Source: JAGWAJ01 sp026707615 | GTDB lineage: Bacteria > Acidobacteriota > Vicinamibacteria > Vicinamibacterales > UBA8438 | NCBI GenBank assembly: GCA_965207595.1 | Contig: CBDBMW010000013.1 | Coordinates: 434,001-498,000, forward strand | Length of the DNA: 64,000 nt | Direction of reading: 5' to 3' | Shown: positions 41,605 through 50,467 of the stretch, piece after piece | Numbering within the stretch: position 1 is the stretch's first letter | How the letters are laid out: every line of letters starts with the position of its first letter | The notes under the pieces: generated by a model | Told to the model about the DNA's origin: nothing | The model's database searches: none | The model's input: only the letters and a program-made list of their open reading frames with translations | Made by a program: the position numbers and the translations under genes

Positions 41605-42261
41605 TCAGTCGTCCTGTACTCCACGACCTTCCCGTGCATTGCGAGCCATCGGACGATGCGCCAGGTCGAGAGCTGCCTGATCCCGCGGTGGCGCGAATTC
41701 GTAACCGGGCCGGGAAGGTTCGCGGAACGTAATCGCGTCGTAGTAGTCATCGAGCCGGACGAAGACACCGTTGTTCTCGGCCCATTCACGCATACCGCGG
41801 TTGCATGAGTGGACCCACGACAGCACTTCGACCCCCCATCCTCGTCCGTGCATTCGCTCCAGAGTCCGGTGGAAACCTCGGCCGTGCGCATACCCGGCTC
41901 CGTCACCGGTCAGCAGCACGACGACCCCCGGATCGCCGTTGTGATCCAGACCGTCCTCCAACATGCGCAACTGCAGCCACTGATCGGGTACGCCCTGCTC
42001 GCCCTGGTCACGCGTGCCGCGGTCGAACAGATTGACCTCGATCCCGCCGTTCTCCATCCGGTTCCAGAGCTGCTGCATTTCCGGAGGAATGGACCCGGCC
42101 GCGACAGCTCTCGTCACCGGCCGATCGGCGTGGGCCAGACGCAACAGGTTGTCGAAATGTACTCGTACGAGGTAGCGGGCTCCCGGCGTGCCTTCCCGCT
42201 CGTCGGCGAGCCGTTGCGCCTCGTGGTAGATGTTGGAATTGTCCCAGTATACGAAGACCAT
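41605..42261 (-). CDS. NYN-domain (PIN-like) putative RNase
   Basis: 218 residues. It opens VYWDNSNIYHEAQ, the NYN acidic motif, with VVLLTGDGAGYAHGRGFHRTLERMHGRGWGVEVLSW as the second acidic strand, like LabA/NYN nucleases that cleave RNA with Mg. The C-terminal ~40 residues are charged and probably disordered. GC content is lower than the neighbouring quinoprotein genes. It separates the two PQQ paralogues (135 and 118 bp gaps) and reads in the same direction, so it looks like an insertion into a duplicated block. Confidence 0.75.
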   Translation of the reverse strand: MVFVYWDNSNIYHEAQRLADEREGTPGARYLVRVHFDNLLRLAHADRPVTRAVAAGSIPPEMQQLWNRMENGGIEVNLFDRGTRDQGEQGVPDQWLQLRMLEDGLDHNGDPGVVVLLTGDGAGYAHGRGFHRTLERMHGRGWGVEVLSWVHSCNRGMREWAENNGVFVRLDDYYDAITFREPSRPGYEFAPPRDQAALDLAHRPMARNAREGRGVQDD

Positions 42262-42379
42262 GCATTCCGTCTCCGACCGCGGTCCTCCCGTCAGCGCGCC
42301 GAACCGTTAACGTACCGCGCGACCGCCCTGGCTACGCGACGACCCCGCACGGCCAGGGACTCTCGTCGAGACCCGCGGG

Positions 42380-44596
42380 CTACTCCGGTAGCGCGAAGAC
42401 GTACAGCCCGTTCCCGGACGGGGGCTGGTAGATGTCCGGGCTGAGCACCCCGCTCAGGCCGCGGAAGATGCCGACGCCGGTCGGGACCGCGATGTACTGC
42501 TTGCCGCCGGCGGCGTACGAGATCGGGAACCCGTGGCCGGACTGGCCGAGGCGCGTCTCCCAGTGGACCTCGCCCGTGCGGACGTCGAGGGCGCGGAAGT
42601 AGCGGTCGACATCGCCCACGAAGGCCAGCCCGGTGGCCGTAGTCAGCACCGACGTCAGGAAGATGGCGCGCTGCTCGCGGCTCCAGACCTCTTCCATCGT
42701 CCGGACGTCGTAGGCCGCGAGGCGGCCGAGCATCCCGTTCGTGCCCGGCATCTCGTGGAGCTCGATCGCCGACACGCCGAGCCCTCCGCCCCCCTCCACC
42801 AGCTCGACGTGACGGGCGGTCAGCGTCATGCATGCCTGGTGCAGGGGGTAGATGATGACCTTCGCCTCGGGGCTGTATCCCGACGCCTGCCAGTTGTGCC
42901 CCCCGTACAGGCTGGGGCAGGCATCCACCGCGTCGTCGATGCCGGCGTCGCGGATGTCCTGCCGGTAGCTGACGCGGCCGGTTTCCATGTCGATCGAATC
43001 GAAGATGTCCTGGTGCAGCATCTCGGCCAGGTCCACGAAGGCCCCCGTGCGCCGGTCGAGCTTCCAGAGGATGGCGTCCTTGCCGGCCGTGAACAGCCAC
43101 CGCTCGTCGTCGACGTCGACCAGCACGCGCTCGAAGACGATGTCCATGTCGAGCGTCTCGCCCGGCACGTGCTGGAAGTACCACGCCATCTGTCCGGTGC
43201 GCGGGTTCAGGGCGAGCGTCGAGTTGGTGTAGAGGGCGTCGTTGTAGGTTGACATGCCGCGGCTTGCCGCCACCCACGGCTTCGCCTGCGCCGTGCCGAC
43301 GAAGAAGAGGTCGAGGTCCGGGTCGTAGGCCCCCGGAATCCAACTGTCGCCGCCGCCGCGCAGGTGCGGCGGGATGTCGCCCCAGGTGCCGCTGTTGACG
43401 TCGCCGGGCTGGGCGATGGTCGACGTGCGCCAGAGCTCCTCGCCGGTGTCCGGGTCGTGGCCGGTGATGAAGCAGCCTTCGTCCTCGAAGCGCTCGCAGC
43501 CGTTGATGCCGCTGACGACGACGCCGTTCGCGATGACCGGGCCGGCCGTCTGCGCGAAGCCCTTCCGGTAGTCGGCCCGGGTCGTCTGCCAGACCGGATC
43601 GCCGGTCCGTGCGTCGAGGGCGACGATTGCGGCGTCGTAGGTGGCCAGGTAGACCTTGTCCTGGTAGAGCGCGATGCTGCGGGTCGCGCGCCGGCTCTCC
43701 GCGTCCTCGGGGTACTGGTGCCGGAACTCCCAGATCAGCTCGCCGGTAGCCGCGTCGAGGGCCTGGACGATGTTGCCGGGGTTGGCCAGGAACATCACCC
43801 CGTCGTGCACGAGCGGCGCCGTCTGGTTGGTGCCCTCGGGCATCGACAGGGCCCAGGCCAGCCGCAGGCCGGCCACGTTGTCCGGCGCGATCTGATCCAG
43901 CGGGGTGTAGCCCTGGTTGTCGCGCGTCCGCCGCCAGGTCAGCCAGTCCTCGGCCGGCGGGTTCCGGAGCAGCTCGTCGGTGACCGGCGTGAGGTCTGGG
44001 ACCTCGCGGTTCACGAACGCGCGAAGCGGGGGAACGGCGTCCACGTCGCGGGGCTCGTCGGCCGCCGCGGCGTCGGACGCATCCGCGGCGACGGGCGCGC
44101 CCGCGGCCGGAACTGCGCCGGGCTCGCCGCCGGGCTCGCCAATGACGGCACCGGCGTCCGCGGTGAGCGCCCGCCCCCCCGCCGCGTGGCCGTTCTCCTG
44201 CAGCAGGTAGGCGACGATGTTCAGATAGGTGCCGCCGGGGAGCGATCCGCCGAGCCCCGGCGGCATCTCGGCCCGCACGTACTCGTACAGCGCGGCGGCG
44301 GTCTGCGACCCCCAGTTGGTCAGGAAGCCGCGCCCCGTCAGCTCCGGCCCGTGTGCCGCGCCCCGCAGCGACGCCCCGTGGCAGGAGGCGCAGGAGCGGC
44401 CGTAGGCGGTCCGGCCGCTCGCGGCCTGCGTGTCGAGGAAAGCGCCGCCCTCCGCGGGCTGGGCCTCGGCCGGCGCGGCGACCGGGACCGCCACGGCGAG
44501 CACTGCCAGGCCTGTGACGACAGCCAGGTGCCGCGTCGCGCGAGGCGACCGACTGCCGCTCCTCGTCCTCTGACCCCGGTCGCTCGGTCTCGGCAT
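42380..44596 (-). CDS. Quinohemoprotein (PQQ) dehydrogenase with N-terminal cytochrome c domain, paralogue B
   Basis: 738 residues, same architecture as 39241-41469 and highly similar along its length: heme CASCH (C69, C72, H73), Ala/Gly linker, and a PQQ propeller starting WLTWRRTRDNQGYTPLDQI. It has the same unusual HVPGETLDMD loop. Differences concentrate in the signal peptide and linker, as after a duplication. Starts at ATG 44596. A TATAAT box lies 58 nt upstream. The quinoprotein at 44813-46627 is upstream in the same direction but separated by 216 bp containing that promoter. Confidence 0.88.
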   Translation of the reverse strand: MPRPSDRGQRTRSGSRSPRATRHLAVVTGLAVLAVAVPVAAPAEAQPAEGGAFLDTQAASGRTAYGRSCASCHGASLRGAAHGPELTGRGFLTNWGSQTAAALYEYVRAEMPPGLGGSLPGGTYLNIVAYLLQENGHAAGGRALTADAGAVIGEPGGEPGAVPAAGAPVAADASDAAAADEPRDVDAVPPLRAFVNREVPDLTPVTDELLRNPPAEDWLTWRRTRDNQGYTPLDQIAPDNVAGLRLAWALSMPEGTNQTAPLVHDGVMFLANPGNIVQALDAATGELIWEFRHQYPEDAESRRATRSIALYQDKVYLATYDAAIVALDARTGDPVWQTTRADYRKGFAQTAGPVIANGVVVSGINGCERFEDEGCFITGHDPDTGEELWRTSTIAQPGDVNSGTWGDIPPHLRGGGDSWIPGAYDPDLDLFFVGTAQAKPWVAASRGMSTYNDALYTNSTLALNPRTGQMAWYFQHVPGETLDMDIVFERVLVDVDDERWLFTAGKDAILWKLDRRTGAFVDLAEMLHQDIFDSIDMETGRVSYRQDIRDAGIDDAVDACPSLYGGHNWQASGYSPEAKVIIYPLHQACMTLTARHVELVEGGGGLGVSAIELHEMPGTNGMLGRLAAYDVRTMEEVWSREQRAIFLTSVLTTATGLAFVGDVDRYFRALDVRTGEVHWETRLGQSGHGFPISYAAGGKQYIAVPTGVGIFRGLSGVLSPDIYQPPSGNGLYVFALPE

Positions 44597-44653
44597 CGGC
44601 CCGCCCCCCCTGGCTTCCCGGTCGCGCCGGCGGTCCGGACCGGCGTGGGCGCG

Positions 44654-44659
44654 ATTATA
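44654..44659 (-). promoter_or_regulatory. TATAAT -10 box
   Basis: Reads TATAATCG on the minus strand in the gap between two quinoprotein genes, about 50 nt of leader before ATG 44596. No clear -35. Confidence 0.45.
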
Positions 44660-44812
44660 GGCTGTCGGCCAACGGGACGGCCGCCGGGCCGAGGCCGTCA
44701 CCTCCGCATTCGCTCGACCGTTGGGCTCCGAGTGTCCGTCCGCGAGAAGTCGTGGGGCCTCGAACGCGCAGATCCTCACGCTCGCGGCAGCGGTCCCCGG
44801 CCTCCCCGTCGC

Positions 44813-46627
44813 CTATGGCAACGCGAACGTCACCAGCATGTTGCTCCCGGTCGGCGCCTCCATCTCCGGCGCGTAGGTCTGCAGACGGTTGCCGGTCCCG
44901 CCCACCGGCACCGTCAGGTACTGCCGGCCGTCGACCGCATAGGTCACCGGATAGCCGCTGATCTGGCTGCCCAGGATCGTCTCCCAGAGCACCTCGCCGG
45001 TCTCCGCGTCGAAGGCCCGGAACCGCCGGTTGGAGTCGCCGAAGAAGACCACGTTCCCCGCCGTCGCCAGCGTCGTGCCGGCGTTCGGGGCCCGCTGGCT
45101 GTAGCGCCACACCTCGCGGCCCGTCGAGATGTCGAGCGCCCGCACCTCGGTCAGGTCGCCGTCCGGACCGATGTCCGGATCGGGAATCGTGAACCGCGGG
45201 CTGGCCCCCGAGACCGTGCGGGAGTTCGTCGTCTGGTTCAGGCAGGAGCGGTTGATCGGGACGTAGAGCAGCCCGGTCACCGGGCTGTACGACCACGACC
45301 ACCAGCCCTTCACGTTGTGGCCGCAGATGATGAACTGGTCGCCCTCCTCGCGCGCCACCAGGTCCATGTTGATGTAGGTCGTCCCGGTCTCCACGTCGAC
45401 GTCCGAGATCACGAACCGCTCGGTGCTGTCGAACGGGAACGGGTCGCCCCAGAGGAACTCGCCGGTCTCGCGGTCGTTGACGAACAGGCCCCCCGGCTCG
45501 CCCAGCACGACCACGACCTTGCGCTCCTCCGCCGTCCCGGTGAGCTTCGGGTTGATCCAGCGCACCGCCTCCGGATCCGGGTTGACCACCGTGTCGATCA
45601 GCGTGCGCTCCTGCACGAAGTCCTGGTCCCAGTCGTCGCACGGCAGGTACTGGTAGTACCAGTCGATGGCGCCGGTGTCGGCGTTCATCGCGATGGTCGA
45701 GTTGGAGTACAGCTCGCACGGCGAGCGGTCGCCCACGTCCCAGGTCCCGCGCCGGACCAGCCGCGGATAGGGCAGCGGCACCGCGACGCCCCAGAAGATG
45801 CGGTTCAGCTGGGGGTCGAAGCTGCCGGGGACGCCCCACGGAGAGACGTGGACGCGGTTGGCGGTCGGCAGCGTGCCCCAGGTCTCGCCGCCGGGATCGT
45901 CGGCCCCCGCCGCGGTGTAGGTGCGCCAGCGCTCGGCCCCGTCGTCCGCGTCGTGAGCCGCCACGTAGCAGCGCGCCTCCAGGCTCGAGGGGCTGCAGGT
46001 GCGTCCGCTGACCACGTTGCCCTTGACGATCACGGCGCCGGACGAGTGGCTGATCCCCTGCCGGTAGTCCGCCGTGCGGGATTCCCAATCGAGCTCGCCG
46101 GTGCGCGCGTCGATGGCGGCGATGTGCGCGTCGGCGGTCAGGTGGTAGAGGTGCTCGCCGTACAGGGCGAGGTGCCGCGTGCGGTTGCCGAACTGACCGT
46201 ACTGGCGGATGTCGTCCGGCTGCTCCCGCTGGTGGTCCCAGATCAGGTCGCCGGTGGTGGCGTCGATCGCCTGCAGGTGGTCGTAGCCGGGCTGGGCGAC
46301 GTACATCACGCCGTCGTAGACCAGCGGCCGGATCTGCACCGCTCCTTCTTCCATCGCGCGCATCCAGACGAGCTGGAGCCGGCCGACGTTCTCGCGCGTG
46401 ATCTGGTCGAGCGGACTGAAGGCCTGGAAGTCGTAGGTGCGGTACGCCATCAGCCAGTCCGCGGGGTCCGGATCGCGGAGCATCGCGTCGGTGACCGGCA
46501 CGAACTCCCGGTCCTGCCCGGCCGCGGTCAGCTCGAGCTCCAGGCCCGATTCGCCCGGACCGACTCCGGACAGCCCCAGGAGCACGACGACGATGCCTAC
46601 ACACGCTGGCGCCAGTGCCCTCAGCAT
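44813..46627 (-). CDS. PQQ-dependent alcohol dehydrogenase-type quinoprotein without heme domain
   Basis: 604 residues with a signal peptide or membrane lead. The PQQ propeller has YRTYDFQAFSPLDQITRENV, QAIDATTGDLIWDHQ, AIDARTGELDWES, WGTLPTANRVHVSPWGVPGSFDP, the catalytic-type loop PCDDWDQDF, and FDAETGEVLWETILGSQISGYPVTYAVDGRQYLTV. Unlike the two downstream paralogues it keeps the canonical DDWDxD and lacks CxxCH, so it would need a separate cytochrome acceptor. ATG 46627 has GGGAG 9 nt upstream. An earlier Met at 46657 would have a non-signal leader. Confidence 0.87.
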   Translation of the reverse strand: MLRALAPACVGIVVVLLGLSGVGPGESGLELELTAAGQDREFVPVTDAMLRDPDPADWLMAYRTYDFQAFSPLDQITRENVGRLQLVWMRAMEEGAVQIRPLVYDGVMYVAQPGYDHLQAIDATTGDLIWDHQREQPDDIRQYGQFGNRTRHLALYGEHLYHLTADAHIAAIDARTGELDWESRTADYRQGISHSSGAVIVKGNVVSGRTCSPSSLEARCYVAAHDADDGAERWRTYTAAGADDPGGETWGTLPTANRVHVSPWGVPGSFDPQLNRIFWGVAVPLPYPRLVRRGTWDVGDRSPCELYSNSTIAMNADTGAIDWYYQYLPCDDWDQDFVQERTLIDTVVNPDPEAVRWINPKLTGTAEERKVVVVLGEPGGLFVNDRETGEFLWGDPFPFDSTERFVISDVDVETGTTYINMDLVAREEGDQFIICGHNVKGWWSWSYSPVTGLLYVPINRSCLNQTTNSRTVSGASPRFTIPDPDIGPDGDLTEVRALDISTGREVWRYSQRAPNAGTTLATAGNVVFFGDSNRRFRAFDAETGEVLWETILGSQISGYPVTYAVDGRQYLTVPVGGTGNRLQTYAPEMEAPTGSNMLVTFALP

Positions 46628-46734
46628 GGCATTCGCTCCCTTCCAACCCGGGTTCATCGCTCGCGGCTCGCGGCCCTGCCGCAAGTCGCCGCGCCTCATG
46701 ATGCCGTACTCCGCGGCGACGCGCAGCGCTGGAA

Positions 46735-47136
46735 TCAGGACTGCTGCGCGTCGGTCGCGCTCGGGATGTCGGTCCGCGAGAAGCCGTCGCCCTTGAAGAG
46801 CAGCGGCAGCCCCCGCCGTCGAGCGAGGGCGTACGAGAAGACGTCGCCGAGGTTGAGAGCGGCCGGGTGGTGTCCCCTGCCGAACCGGCGGTAGGCGTCG
46901 ATGGCGATGGCGGCCTGACCCCGATCGACCGGTTCCACGGTGACGAAGGGTTCGCGCAGGAACGAGCGAGCTGCTGCGGACAGCGCCTCGTCGTGGCCCG
47001 CGACCGCGGTCAACTCGACCGTCGACACCGCCGATACGAGCGCGCGGCGGGCGTTCTCGATCGCCGCCCGGAAAGCCGGCGCCTCCTCCTCTTCCAGAAG
47101 GATCGCGACGATGGCCGACGTGTCGAGGACGATCAC
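46735..47136 (-). CDS. vapC: VapC-type PIN-domain toxin
   Basis: 133 residues. PIN acidic residues: D5 in VIVLDTSAIVAIL, E in STVELTA and D in LNLGDVFSYALA, with the usual PLLFKGDGFSRTDI ending. A Mg-dependent ribonuclease. GTG 47136 overlaps the antitoxin stop (GTGA), so it is translationally coupled. Length and order are typical of VapBC. Confidence 0.88.
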   Translation of the reverse strand: MIVLDTSAIVAILLEEEEAPAFRAAIENARRALVSAVSTVELTAVAGHDEALSAAARSFLREPFVTVEPVDRGQAAIAIDAYRRFGRGHHPAALNLGDVFSYALARRRGLPLLFKGDGFSRTDIPSATDAQQS

Positions 47137-47435
47137 CGCGGCCGCCCCCGTTCGTCGTAGAGGGAATCCTGCAGAATCTGCGACAGGGGCCGGCCGTCTC
47201 CGGGATCGAGATGCCCCAGGCGCGCGCGCAGCCGGGGGCCATCCTTCGCGTAACGCTCGAGGGACGAACGAATGGCCGCCCGGTCCGGCGCAGCACCCTC
47301 CTCCTGCGTCTCCAGCGCGGTCAGAGCCCGCTCTATGACGGCCGTCTTGCGCCCGCGCCCGCGGAGGCCCAGCCGGGACGCGAGGCGCTCGACTCGTTCG
47401 TCGAGATCGCGCCTGTGCGCGATGTTGATCGCCAT
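47133..47435 (-). CDS. vapB: VapB-type antitoxin
   Basis: 100 residues. MAINIAHRRDLDERVERLASRLGLRGRGRKTAVIERAL resembles the RHH/PSK_trans_fac class of VapB, whose N-terminus binds DNA and whose C-terminus masks VapC. Precedes vapC with a 4-bp overlap. Two ATCGTAGC boxes stand directly upstream of its start and may be the operator. Confidence 0.82.
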   Translation of the reverse strand: MAINIAHRRDLDERVERLASRLGLRGRGRKTAVIERALTALETQEEGAAPDRAAIRSSLERYAKDGPRLRARLGHLDPGDGRPLSQILQDSLYDERGRPR

Positions 47436-47441
47436 CGGCGA

Positions 47442-47461
47442 ATCGTAGCATCGATCGTAGC
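47442..47461 (-). promoter_or_regulatory. Direct-repeat operator/promoter candidate of vapBC
   Basis: ATCGTAGC occurs twice (47442-47449 and 47454-47461), 12 bp apart, 7 nt before the vapB ATG. On the coding strand it reads GCTACGAT, and the nearer copy contains a TACGAT -10-like hexamer. Confidence 0.4.
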
Positions 47462-47529
47462 CACCTTGGCCGTGTGGTCCGCGGCACCCTGAGCGATGAA
47501 ACGGAGCCCGAGCTTCCTGGTAGGCGTGA

Positions 47530-48079
47530 CTACCGGAACAGGGCGGCGACATCCAGCGCGAAGCCCGGCAACGTGGGTGACTTCAGTGTCTCACCCTCGC
47601 CGTACGTGGCCGCGGTCTCGAATCCTCCGTCCCGGAGCAGCAGCACGGTCGCAGCTCTTGCGTCCGTGTCGACGATCCAGTACTCGCGCACTCCGTGCCG
47701 GGCGTACAGCCGGCGCTTGAGCGTCCGGTCGCGTTCGACCGAGGACGGAGACAGGATCTCGACGACGAGGTCCGGGGCGCCCTGCACGTTGGCGGCGGTG
47801 ACCACGTGAGCGCTCGTTCGAGACGAACAGCAGGTCCGGCTGCACGACGTCGGTATCCGACAACACGACGTCGAAGGGAGCCTGATACACCCGCCCCAAG
47901 CCGTTCTCGGTTACGAATTCGATCAGTCGCCAGCCAAGCAGAATGGACACGCGCTGGTGAATCTCCGCCGGCGCGGTCATCCTGATCAGCTCTCCGTCCA
48001 GCAGTTCGTAGCGCTCGTCGTCCGGCGTGTTCGCGTAGTCCCGGTAGGTGAGCTTGATCCGGGGATTGGGAACGCTCAT
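47530..48079 (-). pseudogene. Uma2-family (DUF820) putative endonuclease, frameshifted
   Basis: From ATG 48079: IKLTYRDYANTPDDERYELLDGELIRM, then QPDLLFVSNER, the Uma2 N-terminal half. At about 47812 the homology moves to another frame with HVVTAANVQGAPDLVVEILSPSSVERDR, KRRLYARHGVREYWIVD and the end. A single-base indel in GAGCGCTCACGTG restores one ~180-residue Uma2 protein containing the PDLVVEILSPS core with its restriction-endonuclease-like acidic residues. Uma2 proteins are numerous and of unclear role. Either inactivated or a sequencing error. Confidence 0.75.
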
Positions 48080-48178
48080 CGGTGCCCTCTTCGACGTAGA
48101 AGCGATTCTCGGACCGCCCTCGACCCGCTCCGAGCGAGCGCAACCCTGCGGTCGCGTTGGGGAGTCTGCGCTCGCGCC

Positions 48179-48286
48179 AGCGCCGCCAACCCGTCGCAGG
48201 CTCCGGGTCGGCCCCAGCCCCCACCGTCCCAGGAGCTTGCGCCGCGGCAGGCACTCCGTTGGCGTTCTGCGGCGCAAACTCCCGGG
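48179..48286 (-). repeat. Interspersed palindromic element, copy 3 (inverted orientation)
   Basis: Tail first (AGCGCCGCCAACCCGTCGCAGG...), then the hairpin AGGAGCTTGCGCCGC...GCGGCGCAAACTCCC. The second arm has two mismatches to the perfect palindrome. Directly before it, GGGGAGTCTGCGCTCGCG (about 48159-48176) resembles the core of the 73-74 bp array. Lies in the gap between the Uma2 gene and an ASPIC/UnbV gene. Confidence 0.8.
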
Positions 48287-48342
48287 TCCTGCGTCGCCGG
48301 TCCTGCGCACAGATTCCCGGGACGAGCCGGATCACGTTCCGC

Positions 48343-50199
48343 TCACCCGCCCGCCGGCGCCGCCTGCCCGTCACCCTCTCTGAGCGTCGTGTAGCTGTCG
48401 ACCGGGAGGTCGTTCCATTCCTCGACCCGACCGCTCGGCCAGAGGACGCGGACGCGCGGCGCCGTGTCCGAACTGCCGAGGCCGGCGACCACGCGCGGGT
48501 CGTTCACGGACGCGTAGCTGCCGTCCGCTCGCGCCCGGCGCCACAGCGTGACCCCGTCGCCGCGGATGATCGCGACACGCGCCCCCACCATGTCACGCGG
48601 GACGTCGCGGCCCACGAGCCGCAGGCCCAGCCAGTGGCGGCCGGAGCCGACGGTGTTGACGAGCAGGCGCGGGCGGCCGTCCGCGTTGGCCACCAGGACG
48701 TCGACGTCGCCGTCGTTGTCGACGTCGCCGAAGGCCGCCCCGCGGCTGATGGCGGAGAGGTCGAAGGCCGCTCCCGCCCGCGCCGTGACGTCCTCGAAGC
48801 GCCCGTCGCCGAGGTTGCGGAGGAGCTGGTTGCGCTGCTGGTAGGGATAGGGGTTGTCGGGCCCGAGCGCGTCGAGGTCCTGCCAGACGAGCCCGTTCAC
48901 GGACAGGAGATCGAGCCGGCCGTCGTTGTCGGCGTCGAGCCAGCCCGCGCCCCAGCCGGTGTAGGGGAGGCTGGCGGCCCGGACGCCCGAGCCGGCGCTC
49001 CGGTCCTCGAACGCGCCCGTGCCGTCGTTCACGTAGAGGGTGCTCCCCTCGCCGGTCAGCACCGTCGTGAAGAGATCCTCGTCGCCGTCGTTGTCGAAGT
49101 CGCCGGCGTCGACCCCCATGTCGGCCTTCGCGACCCCTGCCGCGTCGACCGCCACGCCGGCGAGCAGCGCCCGGTTGTCGAACGTGCCGTCGCCGCGGTT
49201 CATCCAGAGCTGGTTCTCCTGCTGGTCGTTCGCCACGAACAGGTCGATCCGGCCGTCGCCGTCGAAGTCCGCCGTCGCGACGCCGAGGGCCGGTCCGAAC
49301 TCGTCCGCCATTCCGGCCGCGAGGGTCGCGTCCTCGAACGTGCCGTCGCCGCGGTTGCGGTAGAAGCGGTCGCGCTGGGGCGGGTAGCGCTCGGGGGTGC
49401 AGTAGTCCTCCTGCCCCGAGTCGCGATAGCAGCGGATGTGGGTCGCGACGGTGTAGATCAGGTAGTTGCCGACGAACAGGTCCAGCCAGCCATCGCCGTC
49501 CGCGTCGAAGAAGGCGGCGGAGACGCCCCACGTATCGGGGCTGCCGGTGCCGGTGGCGGCGGAGACGTCCTGGAAGGTTCCGTCGCCGTTGTTGCGGAAC
49601 ATCTGGTTGCGTCCGAACCCGGTCAGGTAGAGGTCCGGCCAGCCGTCGTTGTCGATGTCGCCGCTCGCCACGCCCTGGCCGTAGCCGCGGGTCGCGATGC
49701 CGCTCGCGTCGGTGACGTCGGTGAACCGCAGCGAGCGGGTCCCGTCCGCGCGGATCTCTAGATCGTTGCGGTACAGCCGGTCCCGAAGCGGCCCCGAGCC
49801 GGCCGGCGGGGCGGTCGCGTCGACACCCAGAGCTCCCCCCTGCACGAGCAGCACGTCGAGGTCGCCGTCGTTGTCGTAGTCGAGCAGGGCCGCGCCGCCG
49901 CCGCTGATCTCCGGCTGGTAGAAGCGGCCGCTCATGCCGCTCGCATGGAGGAAGTCGAGGCCGCTCTCGGCCGCGCGGTCGACGAACCACTCCGCGGCCG
50001 CTCCGGCGTCCGGCGTCGCCGCGTCTTCGGGAGCGTCGGCCGGGGTACCGCAGGCGACAGCGAGGGCCAGCGCCACGGCCGACGCGGTGAGGGCCGGACC
50101 CGGCCGCGATGCTGCGACGGCCGTGGCGGCGGATACGGGGGCCGCGTGCGGCGCGCGCGCCTGGCGGCGTGTTCTCCTGCGCGTTGCTGGATGGTTCAT
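48343..50199 (-). CDS. FG-GAP/ASPIC-UnbV (CRTAC-like) lipoprotein
   Basis: 618 residues from ATG 50199, with an Arg-rich start (MNHPATRRRTRRQ) before the signal helix and lipobox AVAC. Repeats: DYDNDGDLDVLLV, DIDNDGWPDLYLTG, DADGDGWLDLFVGNY, DFDGDGRIDLFVAND, DFDNDGDEDLFTT, DADNDGRLDLLSVN, DVDNDGDVDVLVAN. The C-terminal ASPIC/UnbV domain has RRARADGSYASVNDPRVVAGLG and VLWPSGRVEEWNDL. The third close paralogue here. An in-frame Met at 50295 would bury the signal peptide, so it was not chosen. Divergent from the DUF1592 gene. Confidence 0.88.
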   Translation of the reverse strand: MNHPATRRRTRRQARAPHAAPVSAATAVAASRPGPALTASAVALALAVACGTPADAPEDAATPDAGAAAEWFVDRAAESGLDFLHASGMSGRFYQPEISGGGAALLDYDNDGDLDVLLVQGGALGVDATAPPAGSGPLRDRLYRNDLEIRADGTRSLRFTDVTDASGIATRGYGQGVASGDIDNDGWPDLYLTGFGRNQMFRNNGDGTFQDVSAATGTGSPDTWGVSAAFFDADGDGWLDLFVGNYLIYTVATHIRCYRDSGQEDYCTPERYPPQRDRFYRNRGDGTFEDATLAAGMADEFGPALGVATADFDGDGRIDLFVANDQQENQLWMNRGDGTFDNRALLAGVAVDAAGVAKADMGVDAGDFDNDGDEDLFTTVLTGEGSTLYVNDGTGAFEDRSAGSGVRAASLPYTGWGAGWLDADNDGRLDLLSVNGLVWQDLDALGPDNPYPYQQRNQLLRNLGDGRFEDVTARAGAAFDLSAISRGAAFGDVDNDGDVDVLVANADGRPRLLVNTVGSGRHWLGLRLVGRDVPRDMVGARVAIIRGDGVTLWRRARADGSYASVNDPRVVAGLGSSDTAPRVRVLWPSGRVEEWNDLPVDSYTTLREGDGQAAPAGG

Positions 50200-50467
50200 G
50201 CGCTTCGCCGGCTTCGCGGTCCCAGCGCGAGACCCCAGCTCGAGGGACGGCAGCACGCTGTCCGCCCCGAGCACGCCCGCCGCGATCTGGTCCATCGACG
50301 TGCCGCAGGATCGAGTCGGGCGTGGGAACGTCCCGGAGCATTCCCATTATGCCGCAGCGTCCGGCGCGCGATGGACAGCCGGCACCGGGGCGCGTATGCT
50401 GGGGCGTTCGGAATCCGCGGCTCGGAGACGACGCGTGCCGGGGCGCGCAGGCGCCTCATTACACAGG

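Noticed and set aside
43364..46894. 1176-codon plus-strand frame
   Set aside because: Antisense to two quinoprotein genes, with no recognisable domain.
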